A DNA stretch of 64,000 nucleotides. Origin: Propionivibrio soli (GTDB lineage: Bacteria; Pseudomonadota; Gammaproteobacteria; Burkholderiales; Rhodocyclaceae). This document shows, in pieces, positions 36,452 through 44,937 of this stretch. The notes below the pieces were generated by a model. That model worked only from the letters and a program-made list of their open reading frames with translations, ran no database searches and was not told the DNA's origin. The DNA lies in contig NZ_JANZKY010000001.1 of assembly GCF_025770765.1 (NCBI RefSeq), positions 1-64,000 of the forward strand, written 5' to 3'. Made by a program: the position numbers and the translations under genes. Within the stretch, counting starts at the first letter, position 1; each line of letters starts with the position of its first letter.

Positions 36452-38401
36452 TCATTCGTCCTCTTCTCCGTCGTCGTCTCCCGAATCGACACTCACGGCG
36501 TCTCCCAAATCGGCTTCGCGCCAGCGCCGCTCTTCGAAAGCGCTGTACCGCCAGCGCGCGAAAACAGGAAAGATCGCGAGAAACAGGATGACAAGCACGT
36601 AGTTGGACCAGGTGATCGGATTACGTACGACTTCGATGTTGTCGACCACCGAGTAGGCACGACGGGCGTTTTGCTCTCTGCCCAACTCGTATTCGACGGT
36701 AAGGTAATACTCACCGGCTGGCACGTCCTTGAATCCGATTGATTCGTCTTGCGATCCCTCCGACCAGTTCTCGCCGCCCTCGCTCCCCGAGTAATAGGCG
36801 ACTTCGACCGCACCTTCCCGAGCCTCGCCGCTGTTCTTCTCGACCAAGGTCGTAGTGACATCGACCCAGCTGTTGTTGACGTCGGTACGATGGCGAACAC
36901 GCAACGCCCGTGCCCGGTTCGGCATCGAGAACGTACGTGTCGTCAGCGTCGCGTCTTCATTGAACGACGAAAGAACAAGGGGCTGCTTGAGTACGGTTTG
37001 CGACGACAGAAACAGGGCAAACGCCAACTGCACCAGCGTCGCGACGCCGCAAAGCCCGAGGAAAACCGACAAGGATTTCTTTGCCGTTGCCGCCCATGGA
37101 TTCGGCTGATTGGCATAGACGCCGACACGCGACGGCATCGCAACGCCGAACGCCGCGCCAACGGTTTCCGGTTCCAAATACTCGCTCTCGGACCATACAA
37201 CCTCGTTCGGCGTCATTTCGCGCGAGAGCATGAACGGTGGGCAAACGTAATCATCGATCGAGCACTTCTCACCGACCGCCACGCGCCAGTAGAACTCGCC
37301 GACGACATAAGCCACCTCGGCGGTTCCCGAATTGAATAACTTGAAACGGCCGCCTTTATTCCAGAATAACGGCTGTCCCCGCGCCACCGATGGCGGAGCG
37401 GAAAGAGTCCGCGCGAAATTCCAGTGCCCGTCGTACTCGGTAAGCCAGGCGAATCCGTGTTCTGCGCTGAATAACAGGTACTCTGACCAAGCGTAATCCA
37501 CACCGTCGCTTCGCGTACGCCGTTGCAGGAACCCGATCGTTTCCCACTCAATACCCTGCAGTGTTCCATGGCAACCGAGCGGCAGCCGAGGCTCGACGCG
37601 CTTGGCGCGTGCCGCCTGCGCGAGCAAGCGAACGCTCTCGTTCTCGGTGCCGATAACGGCCCCACAACCGGCGCACACGACACGCTCGATGGCAGGCGAA
37701 TGCGCTTGCAGTGGTCCACCGCACTTCGGGCAATTGAAAACGCGAACCTGGGTACCCGCCCGCCCGTTTTCTTGGTGTGCAGGGTGTTCACGCAGCCCAC
37801 TTAGCTTGAGCGCAGTAAAAGTGACCGGCTTGCCGACGAACAGCAGTGGCGGCGTTTCGCTGTAGTCGATGGTTGCGAAGCGCTCACCGCTTCTCAAGTC
37901 GGCCGTCTTCACGTCATAGCCCGACTCGACGCGAAAAGGAAGTTCCCCCTCCCCGGCGACGCAGCGCGCAGTCTCCAGGTCGGCTACCTTGAAGGTACGC
38001 CCATTCAGGAGAACCGACGTTTCCGGACTCAAATCCGCGAACGCCGGCAGCGGTTCCTTCGCAACCGTCAGCACGCTGAGTACATACTCTCCGCCCGCTT
38101 CGGAAAGCCACGCGCTACGACCGTCGTCGAACAAAACGTGCCACTCGTTCCATAGGCCGCTTGCATGCCTGAGCTGGATGCGCCCGATAACGGCGAAGCG
38201 GCGCCGCTCATGAACCCCCGCGCTGCCGATGCGCAGGCGCGTTGGATCGTCCAACAGTTCCGCCATACGGCCGAGATTCTTCAGCGCTTCTCCGTCGCGC
38301 AGCAAGGTGCTGCGGCAGAATTCGCAGACGGCGAAGGCGGACGCCGGCGACTTAAAAACGACGGGCGCGCCGCAAGAGGGGCAAGTAGCCGTTTTGGCCA
38401 C
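36452..38401 (-). CDS. DUF4178 double-domain protein with zinc ribbons and membrane helices
   Basis: The 649-residue protein starts with a zinc ribbon (CPSCGAP...CEFCRS, cysteines 8, 11, 27, 30), then a DUF4178 domain (about 57-200), a second zinc ribbon (CPKCGG...CAGCGA, about 224-246) and a second DUF4178 domain (about 275-420). A membrane helix (about 445-465), a beta-rich stretch, a last helix (about 600-618) and an acidic tail follow. The function is unknown; the family is found with DUF350 and SPFH proteins. The start is a GTG at 38401. Confidence 0.85.
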   Translation of the reverse strand: MAKTATCPSCGAPVVFKSPASAFAVCEFCRSTLLRDGEALKNLGRMAELLDDPTRLRIGSAGVHERRRFAVIGRIQLRHASGLWNEWHVLFDDGRSAWLSEAGGEYVLSVLTVAKEPLPAFADLSPETSVLLNGRTFKVADLETARCVAGEGELPFRVESGYDVKTADLRSGERFATIDYSETPPLLFVGKPVTFTALKLSGLREHPAHQENGRAGTQVRVFNCPKCGGPLQAHSPAIERVVCAGCGAVIGTENESVRLLAQAARAKRVEPRLPLGCHGTLQGIEWETIGFLQRRTRSDGVDYAWSEYLLFSAEHGFAWLTEYDGHWNFARTLSAPPSVARGQPLFWNKGGRFKLFNSGTAEVAYVVGEFYWRVAVGEKCSIDDYVCPPFMLSREMTPNEVVWSESEYLEPETVGAAFGVAMPSRVGVYANQPNPWAATAKKSLSVFLGLCGVATLVQLAFALFLSSQTVLKQPLVLSSFNEDATLTTRTFSMPNRARALRVRHRTDVNNSWVDVTTTLVEKNSGEAREGAVEVAYYSGSEGGENWSEGSQDESIGFKDVPAGEYYLTVEYELGREQNARRAYSVVDNIEVVRNPITWSNYVLVILFLAIFPVFARWRYSAFEERRWREADLGDAVSVDSGDDDGEEDE

Positions 38402-38428
38402 GACGCGAACAGCCGGCGGGCTATCGAA

Positions 38429-39445
38429 TCAACGCAACTTGCCGAGCAACTCGGCCTTCTTCGCCTCGAACTCGGCTTGAGTCAATATGCCTTTGCCAAC
38501 CAGCCCGTGCAGCTTCTCCAATGTGGCCACGATTTCGTCCGCGCCGGCGGATGAAGCTCCTGCCGTCGCACCGGCTGCCGGCTGCGCCGCTTGCCCGACC
38601 GCCTGCGCCATACTCTGACCGATTGTCATGCCGGCCCCAATACCGGCGCCGATGCCGGCGACTCCGCCCTCGTTCTGTGCCGCGAGCGGAATGCTCGTCG
38701 CGACCTGATATTGGGTAAAACGGCCCATGTCGCCCACGATGTTCATGCTGATCTTTGCGTCGAGCGTCTTCTGCAGTTCCTCGGGAAGAGAGACGTTCTG
38801 CACGACGAAAGCGTCGAGCGCCAGCCCATAGCGCTCGAAAAGCGGAACCAGCGCCGCTCTCAAGGTGGTGCCGAATTCATTTTGATTCGCCGCCATATCG
38901 ATGAACGGCACACCGGACTCGCCGAACATGTCGCTGATGGCACCGACCACCAGATTGCGTAGCTGCCCATCGAGATCGTCGACGGTGTACTGCTCACGCG
39001 TCCCGGAGATTTCTTTGTAAAAGCGCGCCGGGTCGGCGAGCTTGTACGAGTAGATGCCGAACGCCCGCATGCGCACCATCCCGAACTCCTTGTCGCGGAT
39101 GGTGATCGGGTTCGGCGTTCCCCATTTGCGGTCGAGTTGCAGCCGGGTCGAGAAGAAATAGACGTCCGACTTGAAGGGCGACTCGAACAACTTGTCCCAA
39201 TTCTTCAGGTTGGTGAGAACAGGCAAGGTTTGCGTGGTCAGGGCGTAGCGCCCAGGGCCGAAAACGTCGGCGACCTGCCCTTCATTGACGAACATGGCTG
39301 TCTGCGAATCTCGCACGGTGAGCTGCGCGCCGTTCTGGATTTCGAAGTCCTGCATCGGATAGCGATAGGCGAGAACCCCGTCGCTTTCCTCCGTCCAGTG
39401 AATGACGTCGATGAATTGTTTTCTGATGAAATCCATAATGGCCAT
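38429..39445 (-). CDS. SPFH-domain protein with C-terminal SHOCT motif
   Basis: The 338-residue protein has an N-terminal beta-rich SPFH-like (virion-core/YdjI type) region with AYRYPMQDFEIQNGAQLTVRD and FGPGRYALTTQTLPVL, a helical middle, a glycine/alanine-rich linker (about 260-300) and a C-terminal SHOCT helix pair (TLEKLHGLVGKGILTQAEFE). Such proteins form membrane-associated oligomers; the precise role is not known. The start is the ATG ending at 39445. It lies 64 bases downstream of DUF350 and 27 bases upstream of DUF4178. Confidence 0.88.
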   Translation of the reverse strand: MAIMDFIRKQFIDVIHWTEESDGVLAYRYPMQDFEIQNGAQLTVRDSQTAMFVNEGQVADVFGPGRYALTTQTLPVLTNLKNWDKLFESPFKSDVYFFSTRLQLDRKWGTPNPITIRDKEFGMVRMRAFGIYSYKLADPARFYKEISGTREQYTVDDLDGQLRNLVVGAISDMFGESGVPFIDMAANQNEFGTTLRAALVPLFERYGLALDAFVVQNVSLPEELQKTLDAKISMNIVGDMGRFTQYQVATSIPLAAQNEGGVAGIGAGIGAGMTIGQSMAQAVGQAAQPAAGATAGASSAGADEIVATLEKLHGLVGKGILTQAEFEAKKAELLGKLR

Positions 39446-39509
39446 CGCTTTCTCCCCCTAAAAACCGCGCTGGCCAAGGCCGGCGGCATTCGAAATCTGG
39501 TTTCTTTGA

Positions 39510-39914
39510 TCAGTAAGTCATGCAGGCGGCGTTAATCAGCCCAACGGTCAGCGAAAGTACCGCGAGAAATGTCGCCGGCGCCGTTCGTCCTGCCGGTACA
39601 TCGGCCGCCAGTTGGGGCAGCGCGACGCGCACGACGAGATACGTCAAGAGTTGAATGACAGCAGCAACTGCGCCCCATGCAGCGAGATCGGCAAGGGTGT
39701 CGCTATGCGCAATGACGTTGGCGACCGGCATGGCGAAGCCGAGCAGAGCGCCCGCCAAGCTCACCGCGGCAGCAATGTTGCCTTGACGGATGAGTGTGAC
39801 TTCATCATACGGTGTGACCCGAGTGTAAGCGAGGAAGAAGACTGCAACGAGTGCCATCGCAACGCCAAAGTAGGCGAGAAAAGATGGCAACGTACTCAGC
39901 ATTTTCGGCAGCAT
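39510..39914 (-). CDS. DUF350 membrane protein (YjfL-like)
   Basis: The 134-residue protein has four membrane helices in two similar pairs (about 9-29, 46-67, 75-97, 110-130), the DUF350 layout, with the charged EVTLIRQGNIAAAVSLAGALL segment between helices 1 and 2. The function is unknown, but in Escherichia coli its relative YjfL is encoded beside a glutathionylspermidine-synthase-like ATP-grasp gene. Here it heads the minus-strand polyamine set. coaX ends 61 bases upstream, so read-through from birA-coaX is possible; I found no good promoter in the gap. Confidence 0.88.
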   Translation of the reverse strand: MLPKMLSTLPSFLAYFGVAMALVAVFFLAYTRVTPYDEVTLIRQGNIAAAVSLAGALLGFAMPVANVIAHSDTLADLAAWGAVAAVIQLLTYLVVRVALPQLAADVPAGRTAPATFLAVLSLTVGLINAACMTY

Positions 39915-39975
39915 GGCGAGTCTCCAGTCCAGTGCGGAAGCATCTAGCGGATATGCCGTGCGGCAGCGCCAAGTA

Positions 39976-40692
39976 CTAGCGCGACATACCGAAACGCACC
40001 AATCCGTCGAGGATCAGATTCTCCATCAATTGGAATGGAATACTCAAGTGGCGGGCGATACGCGGCGACGCCCCCCCGGTCAGCAGACATTTGGCACTAG
40101 GCTCGCTCGCCACCGCAGCGAACATGCGCTCGATCGCGCCCACCTGCGCATGCAGGCAACCGGACACGATCGCGTCACCGGTATTGCGCGGCGCGAGGCG
40201 GAACTCTCCCTCGGCGAGCGGAAGCTGCGCCGTATCGCGGGCGAGCGAGGCAAGCATCAAGTCCATACCCGGGAGAATGACTCCGCCCCGAAAGTTGCCA
40301 TCCGCATCAAGCCAATCGGCCGTCGTCGCCGTACCGGCGCAGACCACCAGACAGGCACGATCGGTATGTCCGCGAGCACCGATCAGCGCTGCCCAACGAT
40401 CGGCGCCAAGCCGCTCGGGGAGGTCATATCCATTGCGCACACCGCAGCTTTCGACATCCGACCGTAGCCACGAAATCGCGGAGAAACGCGCCGACAGCCG
40501 TCTGTCTATTTGATCCCTGACCGGCTCGCCCGCCACATTGCAGGCGATCACCCGGTCGCCCTCGGGCCACGCGGCCGCCACCTCTCCGATCCGCGTCACC
40601 TCGGCCGTCAGGAGGTTCCCGCGCTGGCTCCACGAAGAACCGTCGTACACGCCCCACTTGATGCGGGTATTTCCGACGTCGATGGCAATCAT
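39976..40692 (-). CDS. coaX: Type III pantothenate kinase
   Basis: This enzyme phosphorylates pantothenate, the first step of CoA synthesis. The 238-residue protein has the nucleotide-binding motif DVGNTRIKWG at 5-14, GADRWAALIGARG and VCAGTATTADWLDADG. It is feedback-insensitive as a type and replaces CoaA in many betaproteobacteria. The start overlaps the birA stop as ATGA; birA-coaX coupling is common in the group. Confidence 0.96.
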   Translation of the reverse strand: MIAIDVGNTRIKWGVYDGSSWSQRGNLLTAEVTRIGEVAAAWPEGDRVIACNVAGEPVRDQIDRRLSARFSAISWLRSDVESCGVRNGYDLPERLGADRWAALIGARGHTDRACLVVCAGTATTADWLDADGNFRGGVILPGMDLMLASLARDTAQLPLAEGEFRLAPRNTGDAIVSGCLHAQVGAIERMFAAVASEPSAKCLLTGGASPRIARHLSIPFQLMENLILDGLVRFGMSR

Positions 40693-41507
40693 GATTTGCT
40701 GCGCAACGACAGATCGCCTGAAATACAGCGCTCGATCCCATTAGGCGTCTGCACAAGCAGAGCACCGTCGGCGTCTGCGCCCCGGCAAATACCCTCGGTT
40801 TCGATCTGATTGCCGCGCAACAGTTTGACCGGCTTGTCCTGCCATGCGTTGCGTGCCTGCCATTGCTCGCGCAAGGCAGCGAAACCAGAGGCCTCAAAAC
40901 GGTCGAATACGCGTGCCATTTCCACGAGCAGCGCGGCAAATAATGCGTGCCGTTCAGGGAAAGAGGACATGGCCTGATCGAGGGCAACCGGCCGCAACGC
41001 AAACCCCTCACCGCTCCCTCTGAGTTCCGGCAAGCGCAAATTGAGCCCGATACCGACAACCGCCAGTGCGCTGGCGTCATCGGAATGCAGTTCAACGAGA
41101 ATGCCGCCCAGTTTGCCTTCTGCATGGAGGATGTCATTTGGCCACTTAAGCCCGACACCTTGGGCCCCGCAAGACTCGAGCCCATGCACCACCGCGACGC
41201 CAGCCGCAAGTGAGAGGCCGGCCAGTGACTCGAGTCCCCCCGAAAAGCGCCAAAGGACCGAGAACGTCAGGCTGGCTTCGGGCGAAGCAAGCCAACTCCG
41301 GCCGCGGCTTCCGCGTCCGGCCGTCTGCCGGTCAACGACAATGACGCTGCCCGACGGTGCGCCCTGTGCCGCCCGGTCGAGCAGCAACGTATTGGTCGAG
41401 CCACACTCGGCGATCGCGTCGACGTCGAAACGCCCACGTGCCTCGCCAAGCAAGGGCTGTAGGCGAACCGGATCGATCAGTCGGGAAGGAGGAAGCGTTT
41501 CCGGCAT
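40689..41507 (-). CDS. birA: Biotin-[acetyl-CoA-carboxylase] ligase without repressor domain
   Basis: The ligase makes biotinyl-AMP and attaches biotin to AccB. The 272-residue protein has the catalytic loop GRGSRGRSW, the KWPNDI motif and GGILVEL, plus the small C-terminal SH3-like domain. It lacks the N-terminal winged helix of Escherichia coli BirA, so it should not act as a repressor of biotin genes. The start is the ATG ending at 41507. It lies 36 bases behind the ntrC stop and overlaps coaX. Confidence 0.95.
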   Translation of the reverse strand: MPETLPPSRLIDPVRLQPLLGEARGRFDVDAIAECGSTNTLLLDRAAQGAPSGSVIVVDRQTAGRGSRGRSWLASPEASLTFSVLWRFSGGLESLAGLSLAAGVAVVHGLESCGAQGVGLKWPNDILHAEGKLGGILVELHSDDASALAVVGIGLNLRLPELRGSGEGFALRPVALDQAMSSFPERHALFAALLVEMARVFDRFEASGFAALREQWQARNAWQDKPVKLLRGNQIETEGICRGADADGALLVQTPNGIERCISGDLSLRSKS

Positions 41508-41543
41508 GGCGGCTTGAACTCGAAGGCCGCCATTATCGCCGAT

Positions 41544-42968
41544 TTACCCCGCCGCATGCTCCGCTTCATCGGCGCGCCCGCCGTCAAGTCCGAGTTCCTG
41601 AATCTTGCGTGTAATCGTGTTGCGCCCAATGCCAAGAGCCAAGGCTGCTTCAATGCGCCGTCCCCCGGTATATGCGAGAGCACGCGAAATCAGTACGCGC
41701 TCGCAGATGCTGGTCAGTTTCTCGTGCACATTACCTTCCCCGCCAGCGAGCAGGCGGTCCACTTCGGCAGCGAGCCCGCTTTCCCAGTCGGCGATCGACG
41801 TCTGAGGAGCAGATTCGCGCAGGTCGGGCGGCAGATCGGCGACATCGACCTGTTGTCCCGGTGCCATTACGGTCAGCCAATGGCAAATGTTCTCCAGTTG
41901 GCGAACGTTTCCCGGAAAATCCAGTTGCGAGAGATACCGCAACGCCGTGTCCGAAAACCGCTTGGCCTCCACACCCAGGTCGCGGGCGCTCTTTTGCAGG
42001 AAGTGTCGAGCCAGGATCGGAATATCTTCGCGCCGTTCCCGCAGGCTGGGCAGTCGTACCCGGATAACGTTGAGCCGGTGAAAGAGGTCCTCGCGGAACA
42101 AACCTTCCTTGACACGCAACTCGAGGTTTTGGTGCGTGGCCGCGATGATACGGACGTTGGCTTTCAGCGGCGAATGCCCGCCGACCCGATAGTAGTTGCC
42201 GTCGGAAAGCACGCGCAGCAGCCGTGTCTGCAGTTCGGGCGGCATATCGCCGATTTCGTCGAGAAAGAGGGTGCCGCCCTCGGCCTGTTCGAAGCGGCCC
42301 CGTCGTTGCGCAGCGGCACCGGTAAACGCACCGCGTTCATGGCCAAAAAGCTCGGATTCGAGCAGGTCGCGGGGAATGGCCGCCGTATTGATGGCGATGA
42401 ACGGCTTGTCTGAGCGCGGGCTGTGACGATGGACGGCACGGGCCACGAGTTCCTTGCCGCTCCCCGACTCGCCAGTGATCATCACCGTTGCGTTCGACTG
42501 ACTCAGTCGGCCAATGGCGCGAAACACCTCTTGCATCGCGGGGGCCTGGCCGAGGATTTCTGGCACGAGTCCTACATCTGCCGACGCCCCACCTTGGTGC
42601 ATGCTCTCATCGAGGGCGCGGCGGATGAGTTCCAATGCCTGGTCGACATCGAACGGTTTGGGCAGGTATTCGAAGGCCCCCCCTTGAAACGCCGCCACGG
42701 CGCTGTCGAGATCGGAGTACGCGGTCATGATGATAACGGGCAGCGCAGGGAAACGCACTTTTACCTGCTTGAGCAGCCCCAGGCCGGATTCGCCCGGCAT
42801 GCGGATGTCCGAAACAAGCACTTGCGGGGGCTCGGCGCCGTCATCGAGCAAGGCAAGCGCCTCACTCGCAGACGCGAAGCTCCGGAACGGAATCTGCTCC
42901 CGCGAAAGCGTTTTCTCGAGCACCCAGCGAATTGACTTATCGTCGTCGACGATCCAGACGGGTTTCAT
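41544..42968 (-). CDS. ntrC: Nitrogen regulation response regulator NtrC
   Basis: NtrC~P activates sigma-54 promoters under nitrogen limitation. The 474-residue protein has a receiver domain with Asp54 (VLVSDIRMPGESG), an AAA+ domain with Walker A GESGSGKE and the sigma-54 contact loop ERGAFTGAA, and a C-terminal Fis-type HTH (RIEAALALGIGRNTITRKIQ). I start at the ATG ending at 42968 (MKPVWIVDDDKSIRWVLEKT); 34 upstream open codons are not family sequence. Its likely sites are in front of glnA. It is 179 bases downstream of ntrB. Confidence 0.97.
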   Translation of the reverse strand: MKPVWIVDDDKSIRWVLEKTLSREQIPFRSFASASEALALLDDGAEPPQVLVSDIRMPGESGLGLLKQVKVRFPALPVIIMTAYSDLDSAVAAFQGGAFEYLPKPFDVDQALELIRRALDESMHQGGASADVGLVPEILGQAPAMQEVFRAIGRLSQSNATVMITGESGSGKELVARAVHRHSPRSDKPFIAINTAAIPRDLLESELFGHERGAFTGAAAQRRGRFEQAEGGTLFLDEIGDMPPELQTRLLRVLSDGNYYRVGGHSPLKANVRIIAATHQNLELRVKEGLFREDLFHRLNVIRVRLPSLRERREDIPILARHFLQKSARDLGVEAKRFSDTALRYLSQLDFPGNVRQLENICHWLTVMAPGQQVDVADLPPDLRESAPQTSIADWESGLAAEVDRLLAGGEGNVHEKLTSICERVLISRALAYTGGRRIEAALALGIGRNTITRKIQELGLDGGRADEAEHAAG

Positions 42969-43002
42969 TGCATTCCTAGCGAAGAGGGTCCCCCGAGCCG
43001 TA

Positions 43003-43024
43003 GCAAATACTTTGCCATATTTGC
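43003..43024. repeat. Inverted repeat upstream of ntrC
   Basis: GCAAATA and TATTTGC are separated by eight bases, about 35 bases before the ntrC start. It could be an operator or a leader hairpin. The ntrB-ntrC gap (42969-43147) is unusually long for this pair and contains no gene. Confidence 0.4.
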
Positions 43025-43147
43025 GCTTAGGCGTCGCGCCACAAGAATCATTTGAACAAAGAGACCACAACGCCGCCTTATGCGGGCCGATGCGGCGGAT
43101 TCAATCCGAGGGCTGCACCCCGCATCACACTCCCGAACCGTTTGGGA

Positions 43148-44239
43148 TTATTGCCCTTTGCCGGGAGCTGCGCCCAATGGCAGGCGCAAGGTAAAACAGG
43201 TGTATCCGGGTCGGCTCTCGCACTCGATGGTGCCGCCATGCTGCTGGATAAAGCTTTGCGCCAGGGTAAGACCCAAGCCGCTGCCGCCTTCCCGCCCCGA
43301 AACCAGCGGGTAAAACATCCGCTCGCGGATATCCTCGGGAATGCCCGGCCCGTTGTCGATCACTTGCAGTTCGAGCGCCAGCCGGAAGCGGCGCTTGGCC
43401 AGCGTCACCTGCCGCGCTACACGCGTACGCAACGTGATCTGGCCCGACCCCGCCTCCGCTCCCGGACGGCCCTTGATGGCTTGTGCGGCGTTGCGCGCAA
43501 TATTTAGCACGGCCTGAATCAACTGTTCGCGGTCGCCGACCAGGTCCGGCAGGCTCGTGTCGTAATCGCGCTTGACGGTCAGTGTGTGCGGAAACTCGGC
43601 GGTCAGCAGGCTGCGCACACGTTCAAGGATTTCGTGAATGTTGACCGGGGCCGGTTGCATCGGCCGGTGCGGAGACAATAGGCGCTTCATCAACTCCTGC
43701 AGCCGGTCCGCCTCCTTGATGATCACCTGCGTGTACTCACGCAGGCTGGGATTGTTGAGTTCGTGTTCGAGCAACTGAGCCGCGCCGCGTATGCCGCCCA
43801 GCGGATTCTTGATTTCATGTGCCAGATTTCGGATGAGTTCCCGGCTGGCGAGTTGCTGCTCGAGCAAGCGTTCTTCCCGGGTCGCCTTGAGTTGCTGATC
43901 GATAGGCCACAGTTCGACGAGAAGCCGCGCTCCCGGCACCTCGATCGGGTTGATCGTGCAGTTGAGATGCAAAGCAATCCCATCGGGACGCTGCAGTTCG
44001 ACGCTCGGGCCGGTATAGCTGCGTCCTTGCGTCAGCGCGCTGGCCAGCGCCTCCTGCAAGGCGGCGGAGCAGGCAACGACATTGTCGAACCTTGCGCCGG
44101 TAACGCTGCGGCTGCTCACAGCGAGCAGGTTCTCGGCCGCGGAATTCATGTAGCGGATGGCGGAACTCTCGTCGAGGAGAACCACCGACGAAGAGAGGAG
44201 GTCGAGTCCGCCGAATGGCGAGGGGGTTGTGTCAGGCAT
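43148..44239 (-). CDS. ntrB: Nitrogen regulation sensor kinase NtrB
   Basis: NtrB phosphorylates or dephosphorylates NtrC under control of PII. The 363-residue cytoplasmic protein has a PAS domain (about 10-115), the H-box with His141 in NLAHEIKNPLGGIRGAAQLL, the N-box VLNIARNAAQAI, and the ATP lid with DNGPGIPEDIRERMFYPLVS and GSGLGLTLAQSF. The start is the ATG ending at 44239. It sits between the DUF4124 gene and ntrC on the glnA strand. Confidence 0.97.
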   Translation of the reverse strand: MPDTTPSPFGGLDLLSSSVVLLDESSAIRYMNSAAENLLAVSSRSVTGARFDNVVACSAALQEALASALTQGRSYTGPSVELQRPDGIALHLNCTINPIEVPGARLLVELWPIDQQLKATREERLLEQQLASRELIRNLAHEIKNPLGGIRGAAQLLEHELNNPSLREYTQVIIKEADRLQELMKRLLSPHRPMQPAPVNIHEILERVRSLLTAEFPHTLTVKRDYDTSLPDLVGDREQLIQAVLNIARNAAQAIKGRPGAEAGSGQITLRTRVARQVTLAKRRFRLALELQVIDNGPGIPEDIRERMFYPLVSGREGGSGLGLTLAQSFIQQHGGTIECESRPGYTCFTLRLPLGAAPGKGQ

Positions 44240-44272
44240 GCGCGGGGCGGAGCAATAAGCGCGCCACTGGAG

Positions 44273-44785
44273 TTAGCGCAGACGGGACAGCTCTTTCTGT
44301 ATCGCCTCGATGTTGCGCTCGTGCAACGCGACCTTGTCGCGGTAGGTCTGCAACCTTTCTTCGACCTTCCCGCCGGCAATACCGCCACCCCCCTTGTACT
44401 GCATGCGCTCGCTGGGCAGGACAATCCCCTCCTGCTCCGTCAGATCCTTCCGCGCCTGCTCCAGGTTTTTCTGCTCGGCAGCTAATTCAGTCTCGAGAAT
44501 GCGCCGCCGATCGTTATCACGCGCCCGTTGGGAGTTTTCATCAACCTTGGGAAAGCCGGCGGGCGAAGGCGAAGCGGCTTTTGCCGGGGGTTTCGCCGTG
44601 GCGGGGGGCGGCGTCGGATCGCCGAGGTCCATCGCGACGCATTTCATGCCTTTGGCCGAGGACTTGATGTTGGAAAACGACTTGTGACCGCTGTCGTCGA
44701 CACACTGATACATCACATCGGCGCGAACCTGTAGCGCAACCAGAAAAAGTAACGCGGCTGAAAACCGCCAGCCCGGGACATTCAT
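44273..44785 (-). CDS. DUF4124-domain periplasmic protein with coiled coil
   Basis: The 170-residue precursor starts at the ATG ending at 44785 (MNVPGWRFSAALLFLVALQV) and has a signal peptide cut near VRA-DVMYQC. A short DUF4124 motif (MYQCVDDSGHKSFSN) is followed by a proline/alanine-rich linker and a charged coiled coil (about 95-168). The function is unknown. Such proteins commonly sit between glnA and ntrB in betaproteobacteria. A terminator separates it from glnA. Confidence 0.85.
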   Translation of the reverse strand: MNVPGWRFSAALLFLVALQVRADVMYQCVDDSGHKSFSNIKSSAKGMKCVAMDLGDPTPPPATAKPPAKAASPSPAGFPKVDENSQRARDNDRRRILETELAAEQKNLEQARKDLTEQEGIVLPSERMQYKGGGGIAGGKVEERLQTYRDKVALHERNIEAIQKELSRLR

Positions 44786-44883
44786 CACGATCCTATCCGT
44801 TTGCAGCGTCCGGCAAATGGGACAAACGAGCACCAGTGTATTGGATGCCTTGGCGAATTACAAACGTCATTACTGTCTTGGCA

Positions 44884-44915
44884 GAAAAAAAAAGGACGGG
44901 CCATGCCCGTCCTTT
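44884..44915 (-). terminator. Intrinsic terminator of glnA
   Basis: AAAGGACGGGC and GCCCGTCCTTT form a perfect 11-pair stem with a CAT loop; on the minus strand it is followed by a run of T residues. It lies about 22 bases after the glnA stop codon and should end the glnA transcript before the DUF4124-ntrBC genes. Confidence 0.9.
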
Positions 44916-44937
44916 CCGGATACCGAACTTGAAGCGA

